64,000 nucleotides of DNA from positions 1 to 64,000 of the forward strand of contig CAVVKQ010000010.1 in NCBI GenBank assembly GCA_963748985.1. Direction: 5' to 3'. The DNA is from RPQJ01 sp963748985. GTDB lineage: Bacteria; Pseudomonadota; Gammaproteobacteria; Steroidobacterales; Steroidobacteraceae. Both the position numbers and the translations under genes were made by a program. Of this stretch, positions 9,202-17,664 are shown piece by piece. The number at the start of each line of letters is the position of its first letter. The first letter of the stretch is position 1. Under the pieces are notes generated by a model, which made no database searches, was not told the origin of the DNA, and saw nothing but the letters and a program-made list of their open reading frames with translations.

Positions 9202-9504
9202 TTACTGGATCGGCGTGTGGACGGTGACCAGGCGACTGCCGTCGGTGAAGACGGCCTCGACCTGGACGATCGGGATCAGGTCGGCGACGCCGTCCATAAC
9301 GTCGTCCCGGGTGAGCACGGTGCGCGCATCCTTGGTGACCTCTTCGATGGTCTTGCCGGCGCGCGCACCGTCGAGTGCGCTGGCGGAGATGACAGCGACG
9401 GCTTCTGGATGGTTCAGCTTGATGCCACCCGCTTTTCGCTTGAGCGCGACCTCGGCCATCATGTGAATGATGAGTTTGTCGAATTCACGCGGTGTCAGAT
9501 GCAT
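9202..9504 (-). CDS. ureA: Urease gamma subunit UreA
   Basis: The 100-residue gamma subunit, first gene of the urease operon. MHLTPREFDKLIIHM is the canonical N-terminus and the length is exactly that of the family. A strong ribosome-binding site, AGGAG, sits 8 bases before the ATG on the minus strand. The upstream 92 bases, before the end of the Crp-type HTH gene, probably hold the urease promoter. Confidence 0.98.
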   Translation of the reverse strand: MHLTPREFDKLIIHMMAEVALKRKAGGIKLNHPEAVAVISASALDGARAGKTIEEVTKDARTVLTRDDVMDGVADLIPIVQVEAVFTDGSRLVTVHTPIQ

Positions 9505-9533
9505 CGCACACTCCTGAGCTCGATGGTTCGCCG

Positions 9534-9587
9534 AGATATCTTGTCACTATTTCTCCAGTATACAGTTAGATATCGCGTCACCGGCAA
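9534..9587 (-). promoter_or_regulatory. Candidate urease promoter region with AGATATC direct repeats
   Basis: On the minus strand a TTGCCG (9582-9587) is followed, after a long 19-base spacer, by TATACT (9557-9562), giving a weak sigma70-like promoter 50-80 bases before ureA. AGATATC occurs twice on the plus strand (9534-9540 and 9568-9574), 34 bases apart, about three helical turns, straddling the putative start site. This could be a pair of regulator sites. No convincing sigma54 (GG-N10-GC) element was found. The region is distinctly richer in A and T than its surroundings. Confidence 0.3.
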
Positions 9588-9596
9588 GCGCTCTGC

Positions 9597-9845
9597 TCAA
9601 TATGACACAACTGCCGCGGGTCGGCCGGCCTCCACGACGCCGCGCAGTCGCGCCGGGGCGATCAAAGTCACTGACCTGTCATTGATGGTCACCAGCCCTC
9701 TGGCTGCGAAGTCCTTCATGACACGACTGAACGAGCTTCTGGAAAGGTTGCAGAGCATCGCCAGTTCGCTTTGCGGTGCCGGCGGTTCGATCGGGAGCCC
9801 CGCGTTCGGGCGCGACACCCAGCGCCGGTCCGCTGCAATTAGCAT
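9597..9845 (-). CDS. Stand-alone Crp/Fnr-type HTH domain (sensor domain missing)
   Basis: An 82-residue protein that corresponds to only the DNA-binding half of a Crp/Fnr regulator. The helix-turn-helix spans roughly residues 25-50 (QSELAMLCNLSRSSFSRVMK then a short helix ending in ARGLVTI), followed by the wing beta strands NDRSVTLIAPARL. The cyclic-nucleotide or FeS sensor domain that should precede it is absent; instead the ATG falls one base after the stop codon of the GntP permease (TGA-G-ATG). It may be a translationally coupled small regulator, or the remnant of a regulator whose 5' half was lost. It points at ureA, 92 bases downstream on the same strand. Confidence 0.55.
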   Translation of the reverse strand: MLIAADRRWVSRPNAGLPIEPPAPQSELAMLCNLSRSSFSRVMKDFAARGLVTINDRSVTLIAPARLRGVVEAGRPAAVVSY

Positions 9846-9846
9846 C

Positions 9847-11310
9847 TCAGAAGGAACCGAACACGGTCCCCAGAACCAGTGCCGCGCCGAGCGCCACGAG
9901 ACACGTGACGATGACCGTCATCACCATGTCGAAATAGCTTTCGCGGTGCGTCAGGCCACAAAGGCTCAGCAGGATCAACACGGTGCCGTTGTGCGGCAGC
10001 GCGTCGAGGGTGCCGGCACTCATCGTGGTGATCCGGTGCAACAGTTCAGGGTTGATGTTGTACTGGTGCGCGAGCGCCATGTACGTGTCGCCCAGCGCAT
10101 TGAGCGCGATCGCCATGCCTCCGGACGCCGAGCCGGTCATGCCGGCAAGTGCGTTCATGGCGATGGTCAGCGAAACCAGCGGCCCACCTTGAATCGAGAG
10201 GACCGCTTCCGTCACTGTTGCGAAGGCAGGCAGCGCGCCGACCACCGAGCCAAAGCCGACCAGGCTGCTGACCGTCAGCATCGGCAGCACCGAGGCGATG
10301 GCGCCGGAGTCCAGGGACTGCCGCAGGTCCGGGAAGCGCCGCCAGTTGACGACGACGATCGTCAGGCAACCCGCCGCGAGTGCCAGCACCACCGACCAGA
10401 CGCCAACTACGTCCTGGAACGTGATGCCACCCCAGGCTTCGTCCGCCAGGAAGTCAAAATCGAGGCGCGGCAGCACGACCAGCGACATCATGAAGTTGAC
10501 GACGATGACCACGGCCAGGGGCAATGCGGCAAAGAAGAAAGTCGGCTCACTGGCGGCGCGTTTCGCATGGGTGAGTTCGGCCGGATCGAAGTCGCCTGCG
10601 GCCGTCGCGTAGCCGCGCGACTTCTCGTCGACCTCGGATGACTCATCCGACGCAGCCGGACGGTCGGTACGCGGCACGTACCCGTCGCCGGCCGCGCGCG
10701 CCTTCATTTCGGCCCGGCGCAGCCACCACATGCCGAGGATCAGGATGATGGCCGTTGAAATGAGTCCGATGCCCGGCGCCGCGAAGGCGGTGGTGCCGAA
10801 GAACGGCATTGGAATTGCGTTGTTGATCGACGGCGTGCCGGGCATCACCGACATGGTGAACGTGAATGCGCCGAGTCCGATCGCCGCCGGCATCAGCCGG
10901 CGTGGAAGATCCGCCTTGCGGAACATGCCCTCCGCCATCGGGACCAGGACGAAGAAGGCCACGAAGACACTGACGCCCCCGTAGGTGACCACGGCCGAAG
11001 CAAGCACGACAGCGAGCATCGTGCGTGCCGTGCCGAGCCGTTCGGTCAGCGTATGGGCGATCGCGTTGATCGAGCGACTGTCCTCCATCAGCTTGCCGAA
11101 CAACCCGCCGAGCAGGAACATCGGAAACCACTGGAAGACAAAGCGGGACATTCCACGCATGAAGGTCTCGGTCCAGTGCGCGAGCAAGGGCTCGCCCGAG
11201 ATCGCCGCTGCGACCAATGCAGCAACCGGAGCTGCCAGCAGGACGCTCCACCCCCGATAGGCCAGCCACATAAGCAGGGCAAGACCAAGCAGAATGCCGA
11301 AGAGGCCCAT
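9847..11310 (-). CDS. GntP-family permease
   Basis: A 487-residue membrane carrier resembling gluconate:H+ symporters of the GntP family, with about 12 membrane segments. Conserved-looking blocks are YGGVSVFVAFFVLVPMAEG and MSVMPGTPSINNAIPM in the first half, and a C-terminal ALPHNGTVLILLSLCG. A hydrophilic loop of about 45 residues, Glu/Asp/Lys-rich, splits the protein near its middle. The start at 11310 gives MGLFGILLGLALLMW, directly a membrane helix; upstream codons encode an Arg-rich stretch that is probably not translated. The substrate (a sugar acid or other carboxylate) cannot be told from sequence. Its stop is one base from the HTH gene. Confidence 0.8.
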   Translation of the reverse strand: MGLFGILLGLALLMWLAYRGWSVLLAAPVAALVAAAISGEPLLAHWTETFMRGMSRFVFQWFPMFLLGGLFGKLMEDSRSINAIAHTLTERLGTARTMLAVVLASAVVTYGGVSVFVAFFVLVPMAEGMFRKADLPRRLMPAAIGLGAFTFTMSVMPGTPSINNAIPMPFFGTTAFAAPGIGLISTAIILILGMWWLRRAEMKARAAGDGYVPRTDRPAASDESSEVDEKSRGYATAAGDFDPAELTHAKRAASEPTFFFAALPLAVVIVVNFMMSLVVLPRLDFDFLADEAWGGITFQDVVGVWSVVLALAAGCLTIVVVNWRRFPDLRQSLDSGAIASVLPMLTVSSLVGFGSVVGALPAFATVTEAVLSIQGGPLVSLTIAMNALAGMTGSASGGMAIALNALGDTYMALAHQYNINPELLHRITTMSAGTLDALPHNGTVLILLSLCGLTHRESYFDMVMTVIVTCLVALGAALVLGTVFGSF

Positions 11311-11472
11311 CGTTGAAACTCCAGTCACCAGAGCGTGCGCAAGCCGGCCAACGCCGCACACCGGCGCTGCACGCCGAACGGTGTCCCAGGCCGGAACCGT
11401 CGCGAGCGTATGCGCGCTGCTGCGGTCTGGCAAGATACTTGCTGATCGACTGGCACGCCAACGAGGTTCCTG

Positions 11473-11946
11473 ATGCTGCGACAAGTACTGGCTTCGAGCC
11501 GCTACATGATGATCATTGCGGTCATCGGCACCTTCCTGGGCTCGATGGCACTGATCTTTTACGAGACCCTCGCGCTGTTCTGGACCTTCATCGACACGAT
11601 CCAGGCTGGTACGGTCTCAGCCAAGACGGTCAAGGTATTCGCGGTGGGAATGGTCGAGGCGGTCGACGTCTTCCTCATCGCCATCGCCGTCTACATCATC
11701 AGCATCGGCCTCTATTCGCTGTTCATCGACGACAAACTGCCGCTGCCCAAGTGGCTCGAGGTCCACAACCTCGAGGACCTCAAGGGCAACCTGGTGAGCG
11801 TCGTCATCGCGGTGCTGGCGGTGCTGTTCCTGCGGGAAGCGGTGGCCTGGGACGGTACCAGCGAAATCGCCGCCTTCGGTATCGGCATGGCCTTCGTGAT
11901 TGCAGCGCTGACTTTCTTCCTCATGAAGAACAATTCCCGGCGGTGA
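11473..11946 (+). CDS. YqhA/UPF0114 family membrane protein
   Basis: A 157-residue protein with four predicted membrane segments (about residues 10-33, 56-84, 102-124 and 131-150). The spacing and blocks such as 'VEAVDVFLIAIAVYIISIGLYSLFI' (landmark: VEAVDVFLIA) and NLEDLKGNLVSVVI fit the UPF0114 (YqhA) family, whose function is not established. It diverges from the GntP gene across 162 bases and lies 83 bases before the RND adaptor. Confidence 0.85.
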   Translation: MLRQVLASSRYMMIIAVIGTFLGSMALIFYETLALFWTFIDTIQAGTVSAKTVKVFAVGMVEAVDVFLIAIAVYIISIGLYSLFIDDKLPLPKWLEVHNLEDLKGNLVSVVIAVLAVLFLREAVAWDGTSEIAAFGIGMAFVIAALTFFLMKNNSRR

Positions 11947-11969
11947 CACGATCCGGCAGCCAATGTCAC

Positions 11970-11987
11970 GTTGCGCCGCGGCGCAAC
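11970..11987. promoter_or_regulatory. Perfect 18-bp palindrome upstream of the RND operon
   Basis: GTTGCGCCGCGGCGCAAC reads identically on both strands with no mismatch. It sits 23 bases after the yqhA-like stop and 42 bases before the GTG start of the RND adaptor. There is no T-run after it, so an operator is more likely than a terminator. RND operons are commonly controlled by TetR-type repressors bound to such dyads, but no regulator gene is adjacent. Confidence 0.45.
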
Positions 11988-12029
11988 ATCCATGAACATA
12001 TGCAAAACGTCAGATAGGGAGCTCGCCTC

Positions 12030-13145
12030 GTGTCATCCAACCTCTCCGGCGGGCGAATCAGCCATTCGCAGAAATCGGCAACTGTCCTGACTCTGGCTGC
12101 ATTGACCATCCTGGTTTCATGCAGGAATGCCGAGGACACGGCCCCGCCCGAAGTGCGGCCCGTCCGTGTCACGACCATCGAGTCCCGAGCCATCGGCGAC
12201 ACCATCGCCCTGACCGGCAGGGTGCAGGCCCAGACTGAAATCAACGAATCGTTCCGGATTGGCGGCCGGCTGATCGAGCGAGCCGTCGAAATCGGCGACA
12301 CCGTCCGTCCCGGCCAGGTGCTGGCGCGGCTCGACCCGCAGAACGAGGAAAGCGGCCTGCAGGCGGCGCGGGCCCAACTCGTCGCAGCCCAGGCGCAACT
12401 CGTGGAGGCCCGCAACAATCACATCCGCATGAGCGACCTGGTGGCCGAGAATGCCGTATCGCGTGCGGCGTTCGACCAGGCGGTCGCGGTGCTGCAAACG
12501 GCCGAGTCGCAGGTGAACTCGGCCCGCGCCAACGTCAACCTGGCCGAGAACCGCCTGAGTTACACGCAGCTGCTCGCCACCGCTGCAGGCGTCGTCACCG
12601 CGCGCGGCGCCGAACCCGGCGAAGTGGTCGGGGCAGGGAGCATGGTCGTGCAGGTGGCGCGCGAAGGCGCGCGCGACGCCGTGTTCGACGTGCCGGCGCA
12701 GGTCAAGGACAGCGCTCCCCGCAACTCCGACATCACGGTGGCGCTGGTGGACGACCCCAAAGTCACGGCAGCGGGCAAGGTGCGAGAGGTCTCGCCGCGC
12801 GCCGACCCCGTGACCGGCACCTTTGCGGTGCGCGTGCAACTGATCGACCCGCCGCCGCCGATGCGCCTCGGCAGCACGGTCACCGGAAGCGTCAAGCTCG
12901 ACGCCGTGCCGGCCATCCAGGTCCCGGCCGCGGCGCTGGTGCGCGCCGATGGCGGCACCGCCGTGTGGGTGTACGACGCCACGGCCGGCACGGTCTCCTT
13001 GCGTAGCATTACCGTGCTCGGCTCGAATGCGACGATGGTGCAGGTTGCGTCTGGCCTCAACAACGGTGACGTAGTCGTCGTCGCGGGTGTGCAGGCGCTG
13101 CGACCCGGCCAGAAAGTGCGCCTGCTCGAGACCACGCAGTCGTGA
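12030..13145 (+). CDS. RND efflux periplasmic adaptor lipoprotein
   Basis: A 371-residue membrane-fusion protein of an RND tripartite pump. It begins with GTG; the N-terminus has a signal peptide ending in a lipobox LVSC at residues 28-31, so the mature protein is probably lipid-anchored at Cys31. Then follow the split lipoyl/barrel-sandwich halves (FRIGGRLIERAVEIGDTVRPG and GVVTARGAEPGEVVG), an alpha-helical hairpin between them rich in Ala/Gln, a beta-barrel domain and the membrane-proximal domain. It overlaps the pump gene by four bases (GTGA). The nearest outer-membrane factor in the window is 13 kb away. Confidence 0.93.
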   Translation: MSSNLSGGRISHSQKSATVLTLAALTILVSCRNAEDTAPPEVRPVRVTTIESRAIGDTIALTGRVQAQTEINESFRIGGRLIERAVEIGDTVRPGQVLARLDPQNEESGLQAARAQLVAAQAQLVEARNNHIRMSDLVAENAVSRAAFDQAVAVLQTAESQVNSARANVNLAENRLSYTQLLATAAGVVTARGAEPGEVVGAGSMVVQVAREGARDAVFDVPAQVKDSAPRNSDITVALVDDPKVTAAGKVREVSPRADPVTGTFAVRVQLIDPPPPMRLGSTVTGSVKLDAVPAIQVPAAALVRADGGTAVWVYDATAGTVSLRSITVLGSNATMVQVASGLNNGDVVVVAGVQALRPGQKVRLLETTQS

Positions 13146-16100
13146 TCGGACCGAACCTGTCGGAATGGGCGCTCAAGAAGCGCTCGCTGGTGGTCTTCCT
13201 GATGATCATCGGCGTGGTGGCCGGTGTCATGTCGTTCTTGAACCTGGGCCGCGGCGAGGACCCGGCGATCACCACGCGCACGATGGTCGTCGCGGCCGGC
13301 TGGCCCGGTGCGACGGTGGACGAGACGACCAAGCAGGTGACCGAGCGGCTCGAGCGTACCCTGCAGGAGACCGACTACCTCAATCGCCTGCGCAGCTATA
13401 CCATCGCCGGGCAGACGACGATCTTCGTCGACCTGAAGCAATCGACGCCGCCGGAGAATATTCCCGACATCTGGTACCAGGTACGCAAGAACATCGGCGA
13501 CATGCGCCACACGCTGCCGCAGGGCGTGCTCGGGCCGTTCCTGAACGACGACTTCGGCGACACCTTCGGCATCATCTACGCGTTCACCGCCGACGGCTTC
13601 AACTTCCGCGAACTGCGCGACTACGTGGAGGCCGCGCGCTCGCGGCTGCTGCAGGTGCCGGATGTCTCGAAGATCGAGGTGCTGGGCGCGCAGGACGAGC
13701 AGATCTTCATCGAGTTCTCTCTCGAGCGCCTGGCGGGCCTGCGGCTGAACCTGAACCAGATCGTGGCGACGTTGCAGGCGCAGAACCTGGTGCGCCCGGC
13801 CGGCACGATGCACGGCGAGCAGGAGCGCGTGTTCCTGCGCGTGACCGGCGCCTTCGACTCCGAGGCCGACATCGAGGCGGTGAACTTCGTCTCCGGCGAC
13901 CGCATCTTCCGGCTCGGCGACATCGCCACCGTGCGTCGCGGCTTCACCGACCCGCCGCAGCCGATGTTCCGCGTCAACGGCAAGCAGGCCATCGGCCTGG
14001 CGATCGCGATGCGCGATTCCGGCGACATCCTGGCGCTGGGCGACAACGTGCGCAAAGAAATGGTCGATGTCGTCAGCAACCTGCCGGTCGGCATCGAGAC
14101 GACGCTGGTGGCCGACCAGGCGGTGACGGTCGATCTGGCGATCAACGATTTTATGACCTCGCTGTGGCAGGCCATCGTCATCATTCTGGTGTGCAGCTTC
14201 GTCAGCCTGGGCGTACGGCCCGGCGCGGTGGTGGCCTTGGCGATTCCGCTGACGATGGCGATCGTGTTCGCGGTCATGGACGTCGCCAACATCGACCTGC
14301 ACCGCATCTCGCTTGGCGCGCTGATCATCGCGCTCGGGATGCTGGTCGACGACGCGATGACCACGGTGGACGCGATGCTGCGCCGGCTCGGCGCCGGCGA
14401 CAGCGCGGACCAGGCCGCGACGTTCGCCTACCGCACGCTGGCCGCGCCGATGCTGATCGGCACGCTGGTGACGATCGCCGCCTTCGTGCCGATCGGCTTC
14501 GCCCAGAGTTCGGCCGGCGAGTACACCTTCTCGATCTTCTCGGTGGTCGCGATCTCGCTGATCATCAGCTGGCTGGTGGCGGTGGTCTTCGGGCCGCTGC
14601 TCGGCAAGGCGCTGCTCAAGCCGCCGAAGAAGCAGGAAACCGAGCCCAAGCCTGGCAAGCTGGTGCTGCTGTACAGCAGCTTCCTGCGGGGCGCGATCCG
14701 CATGAAGTGGTTGACCATCGGCGTGACGGTCGCCGCCTTCGTCGTCGCGCTGATTCTGCTGGGCAGCGTGTCGCGGCAGTTCTTCCCGTCCAGCGACCGC
14801 CCCGAGCTGACGGTGGACCTGACGCTGCGCCACAACGCGTCGATCTTTGCGACGGAGCAGGAGGTCAAGCGGTTTGAAGAGATCCTGAAGACCGACCCCG
14901 ACGTCGACCACTTCAGCAGCTACGTCGGTCGCGGCGCGATCCGCTTCATCCTGACGCTGGACGTGCAGTTGGCCAACCCCTTCTTCGGCCAGTTCGTCAT
15001 CGTAGCCAAGGACCTCGAGGCGCGCGAGCGCCTGCACGACAAGCTGGAAAAGGTGCTGGCCGAAGAGTTCCCAGGCGTCGTCTCGCGCGTCTCGCCGCTC
15101 GAATTGGGGCCGCCCGTGGGCTGGCCGCTGCAGTACCGCATCTCCGGCCCGGACAAGGACGAGGTGCGGCGCCTGGCGCTCGAGCTCGCCAACGTGGTCG
15201 GCAGCGACCCGCGCGCGCGGCACGTGCACTTCGACTGGATGGAGCCGGCGCGCCAGTTGCGCATCAAGATCAACCAGGACCAGGCACGCCAGCTCGGCGT
15301 CAGCTCGACCAGCATTGCCTCCGTGCTGAACGCCGCCATCTCGGGCACCGTGGTGACGCAGGTCCGCGACGACATCTACCTGGTCAACGCCGTGGTGCGT
15401 GCCACCGATGGCGAGCGGGCGTCGTTCGAGTCGCTGGCGTCGCTGCAGGTGCCCACGCCGAGCGGCCGCATGGTGCCGCTGAAGCAATTCGCCACCATCG
15501 CCGAGGAGCAGGAGTTCCCGCTGGTCTGGCGTCGCGACCGGGTGCCGACGCTGACGGTACGCGCCGACGTCAACCGCGGCGTGCTGCCCGACATCGTGGT
15601 GCAGGCACTGGCGCCGAAGGTCGCCGAGTTCAGCGCCAAGCTGCCCAGACCGTACAAGCTCGAGACGGGCGGCCTGTTCGAGGAGAGCCAGATCTCGCAG
15701 GGGTCGGTGTTCGCGGTGATTCCGCTGATGATCGTGCTGATGCTGCTGGCGACGATGGTCATGCTGGTCAGCTTCCGCCGCATGCTGATGGTGGTGGCGA
15801 TCCTTCCGCTGGGGCTGATCGGCGTCGTGATGTCGCTGCTGGTGTTCAACCGGCCGCTGGGCTTCGTGGCGATCCTGGGCATCCTGGCGCTGATCGGCAT
15901 GATCGCCAAGAACACTTTGATCCTGATCGTCTCGATCGAAGAGGATCGCGCCACCGGCCTCGCGGTGCACGATGCCGTCGTGACCTGCGCCACCAACCGG
16001 CTGCGGCCGATGATGCTGACCGCGGTGTCCACCGTGCTGGGCCTGTTGCCGATCGCACCGACGGTGTTCTGGGGGCCGATGGCGTTTGCCATCATGGGCG

Positions 16101-16210
16101 GGCTGTTGGTGGCCACGCTGCTGACGCTGATCTTCCTGCCCGCGCTGTACATGGCGGTGCTCGGCAACGAGAAGCCGGCGCAACCGATGCCGACGGCCGC
16201 AGCCGCCTGA
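13142..16210 (+). CDS. RND efflux pump, AcrB/MexB superfamily
   Basis: A 1,022-residue inner-membrane proton-driven exporter with a GTG start overlapping the adaptor stop. The layout is standard: one N-terminal helix, a large periplasmic loop, six helices including the proton-relay LGMLVDDAMT motif with Asp403 and Asp404, then a second loop and helix bundle ending PALYMAVLGNEKP. The family of divergent pumps (TTRTMVVAAGWPGATVDE near the N-terminus) differs from classic AcrB, which has MMVVVATYPGA-type sequence; such members have poorly defined substrates. It is followed after 20 bases by the next gene of the apparent operon. Confidence 0.95.
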   Translation: MIGPNLSEWALKKRSLVVFLMIIGVVAGVMSFLNLGRGEDPAITTRTMVVAAGWPGATVDETTKQVTERLERTLQETDYLNRLRSYTIAGQTTIFVDLKQSTPPENIPDIWYQVRKNIGDMRHTLPQGVLGPFLNDDFGDTFGIIYAFTADGFNFRELRDYVEAARSRLLQVPDVSKIEVLGAQDEQIFIEFSLERLAGLRLNLNQIVATLQAQNLVRPAGTMHGEQERVFLRVTGAFDSEADIEAVNFVSGDRIFRLGDIATVRRGFTDPPQPMFRVNGKQAIGLAIAMRDSGDILALGDNVRKEMVDVVSNLPVGIETTLVADQAVTVDLAINDFMTSLWQAIVIILVCSFVSLGVRPGAVVALAIPLTMAIVFAVMDVANIDLHRISLGALIIALGMLVDDAMTTVDAMLRRLGAGDSADQAATFAYRTLAAPMLIGTLVTIAAFVPIGFAQSSAGEYTFSIFSVVAISLIISWLVAVVFGPLLGKALLKPPKKQETEPKPGKLVLLYSSFLRGAIRMKWLTIGVTVAAFVVALILLGSVSRQFFPSSDRPELTVDLTLRHNASIFATEQEVKRFEEILKTDPDVDHFSSYVGRGAIRFILTLDVQLANPFFGQFVIVAKDLEARERLHDKLEKVLAEEFPGVVSRVSPLELGPPVGWPLQYRISGPDKDEVRRLALELANVVGSDPRARHVHFDWMEPARQLRIKINQDQARQLGVSSTSIASVLNAAISGTVVTQVRDDIYLVNAVVRATDGERASFESLASLQVPTPSGRMVPLKQFATIAEEQEFPLVWRRDRVPTLTVRADVNRGVLPDIVVQALAPKVAEFSAKLPRPYKLETGGLFEESQISQGSVFAVIPLMIVLMLLATMVMLVSFRRMLMVVAILPLGLIGVVMSLLVFNRPLGFVAILGILALIGMIAKNTLILIVSIEEDRATGLAVHDAVVTCATNRLRPMMLTAVSTVLGLLPIAPTVFWGPMAFAIMGGLLVATLLTLIFLPALYMAVLGNEKPAQPMPTAAAA

Positions 16211-16230
16211 CGAACCATGGGAGCCGCGCT

Positions 16231-16860
16231 GTGACACCGGACCAGGCAGATACGACGGGTATCGAGCCTTCCGCCGCGCCCTCGAGCCGGTCCAGGCGCC
16301 GCGACGTGCTCGACCTGTACCTCGAAGATACGCGGCAGCTGTTCAATTCGATGGATCCCGCGCCGTTTCGCCAGCGTGACCTCGATCCCAATGCGACGGC
16401 CTACATCGTCGCCTGGGCCGAGGAGGCTACGACCCGCCGGCCGCTGCGCATGGTCCTGCACCTCGGTTGTGAAACGACGACCGACGCGGAAGCGGCAATG
16501 GTGTCGGAATCGGTGCGTGCCTACTTCCGGCGGCGCGCACAGGCCACCCGCCGGCAGTTGCAGCACCTGTTTCGCATTGGCCGTTACAGCCTGCTGATCG
16601 CACTCGTGTTCATGGCCCTGGTGATCGTCATCGGCGAGTCCGTCGCCAGCGTGCTCAAGGAACGCTATGCCACGATGATCGAGGACAGCCTGGTCATCGG
16701 CGCCTGGGTCGCGCTATGGCGACCGCTCGAGATCTTCCTGTACGACTGGTGGCCGATCCGCGCGGAAGCCAGGCTGTTCGACCGATTGAGCCTGATGGAC
16801 GTGCAGACGGTTACGGCAACGGCAGCCGAATGCACCAGCGTCGACGGGCCTCAGGAATGA
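16231..16860 (+). CDS. Two-TM protein of unknown function
   Basis: A 209-residue protein I do not recognise. It starts with GTG. Residues 1-110 are hydrophilic and Arg/Asp-rich, with a compact segment LDPNATAYIVAWAEEATTRR at 51-70. Two hydrophobic helices follow at about 119-140 and 152-172, and the remainder (YDWWPIRAEARLFDRLS) is again polar. Its ATGA overlap with the antiporter subunit E gene and the 20-base gap from the RND pump place it firmly inside the operon, so it may be an accessory factor of either complex. No catalytic motif is apparent. Confidence 0.7.
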   Translation: MTPDQADTTGIEPSAAPSSRSRRRDVLDLYLEDTRQLFNSMDPAPFRQRDLDPNATAYIVAWAEEATTRRPLRMVLHLGCETTTDAEAAMVSESVRAYFRRRAQATRRQLQHLFRIGRYSLLIALVFMALVIVIGESVASVLKERYATMIEDSLVIGAWVALWRPLEIFLYDWWPIRAEARLFDRLSLMDVQTVTATAAECTSVDGPQE

Positions 16861-17384
16861 GCACCGGTCCGGTGCCTGCACCGGCTGCCGCGACGGAGTC
16901 GCCGCGAACGACCGCCGTGTGGCGCGGCGTCGCGTTCTTCCTGTTCTGGATGCTGCTGATGCAGAGCGTGAAGCCGGCCGACCTCGCCGTCGGCGTGTGC
17001 GCCTGCATCGGCGCCACCTGGGTTAGCCTGCGCCTGATGCCCCCCTCCTCCGGTGGCCTGCGCTTCGGCAGGCTGCTTGCACTCCTGCCGCACTTCCTGT
17101 GGGAATCGGTGCTGGCAGGAGTCGACGTCGCTCGCCGTGCCTTCCATCCGCGCCTGCCGCTCAGCCCCGGATTCGTCAGGTGCCCACTGACCTTCCCCCC
17201 GGGATTTGCACGCAACACCTTCGCAACGATCACCAGTCTCCTGCCAGGCTCCGTCCCAGCCGACGAGGCCGAAGACGTGCTGGTCTATCACTGCCTCGAC
17301 GACACGTCGCCGGTGGTCGAGCAACTCTGGAAGGAAGAACGCCTGCTGGCCAGGGCACTGGTTGCCGGGCGGCGCCATGGCTGA
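16857..17384 (+). CDS. mrpE: Multisubunit Na+/H+ antiporter subunit E (MnhE/MrpE/MbhA)
   Basis: A 175-residue small subunit with two or three N-terminal membrane segments (about 22-40 and 43-60) and a polar C-terminal domain. The 'ITSLLPGSV' block at 125-133 corresponds to the family's conserved LTPGT-type motif, and 'HCLDD' follows. The start at 16857 overlaps the upstream stop by four bases (ATGA), preferable to an open frame beginning 47 codons earlier that reads through the preceding gene. It overlaps mrpF by eight bases. Confidence 0.87.
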   Translation: MSTGPVPAPAAATESPRTTAVWRGVAFFLFWMLLMQSVKPADLAVGVCACIGATWVSLRLMPPSSGGLRFGRLLALLPHFLWESVLAGVDVARRAFHPRLPLSPGFVRCPLTFPPGFARNTFATITSLLPGSVPADEAEDVLVYHCLDDTSPVVEQLWKEERLLARALVAGRRHG

Positions 17385-17664
17385 GTTCCTGTTCGGGGCA
17401 GCCGCGTTCATCCTGGCGATGGTCGCATTCGGACTCGCCCGCATCCTGCGCGGACCAGGGGACGCGGACCGGATGATGGCCGCACAGTTGCTGGGCACGG
17501 GCGGCATCGCGGCGGTTCTTTTGCTGGGCGCCGCGACCGGAGAGCGCGCGACGATCGACGTTGCCTTGACGCTGGCGCTGCTGGCGGCGTTCGCCTCCTT
17601 CGCTTTCGTGAAGGCAAAGACCACGCCGGCACCCGGCGATTCCCGCGCCGACGACAGCCCATGA
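17377..17664 (+). CDS. mrpF: Multisubunit antiporter subunit F
   Basis: A 95-residue protein with three membrane helices, the usual size and topology of MnhF/MrpF (MbhB). The family landmark RILRGPGDADRMMA, a polar loop after helix 1, is clear, and the following helices are 'LLGTGGIAAVLLLGAATG' and 'DVALTLALLAAFASFAFVK' (landmark: ALTLALLAAFASFAF). It overlaps both neighbours by four to eight bases. Confidence 0.9.
   Translation: MAEFLFGAAAFILAMVAFGLARILRGPGDADRMMAAQLLGTGGIAAVLLLGAATGERATIDVALTLALLAAFASFAFVKAKTTPAPGDSRADDSP

Noticed and set aside
12560..16237. 1,225-residue minus-strand open frame opposite the RND pump
   Set aside because: Same shadow composition; the plus strand carries an unmistakable AcrB-type pump.
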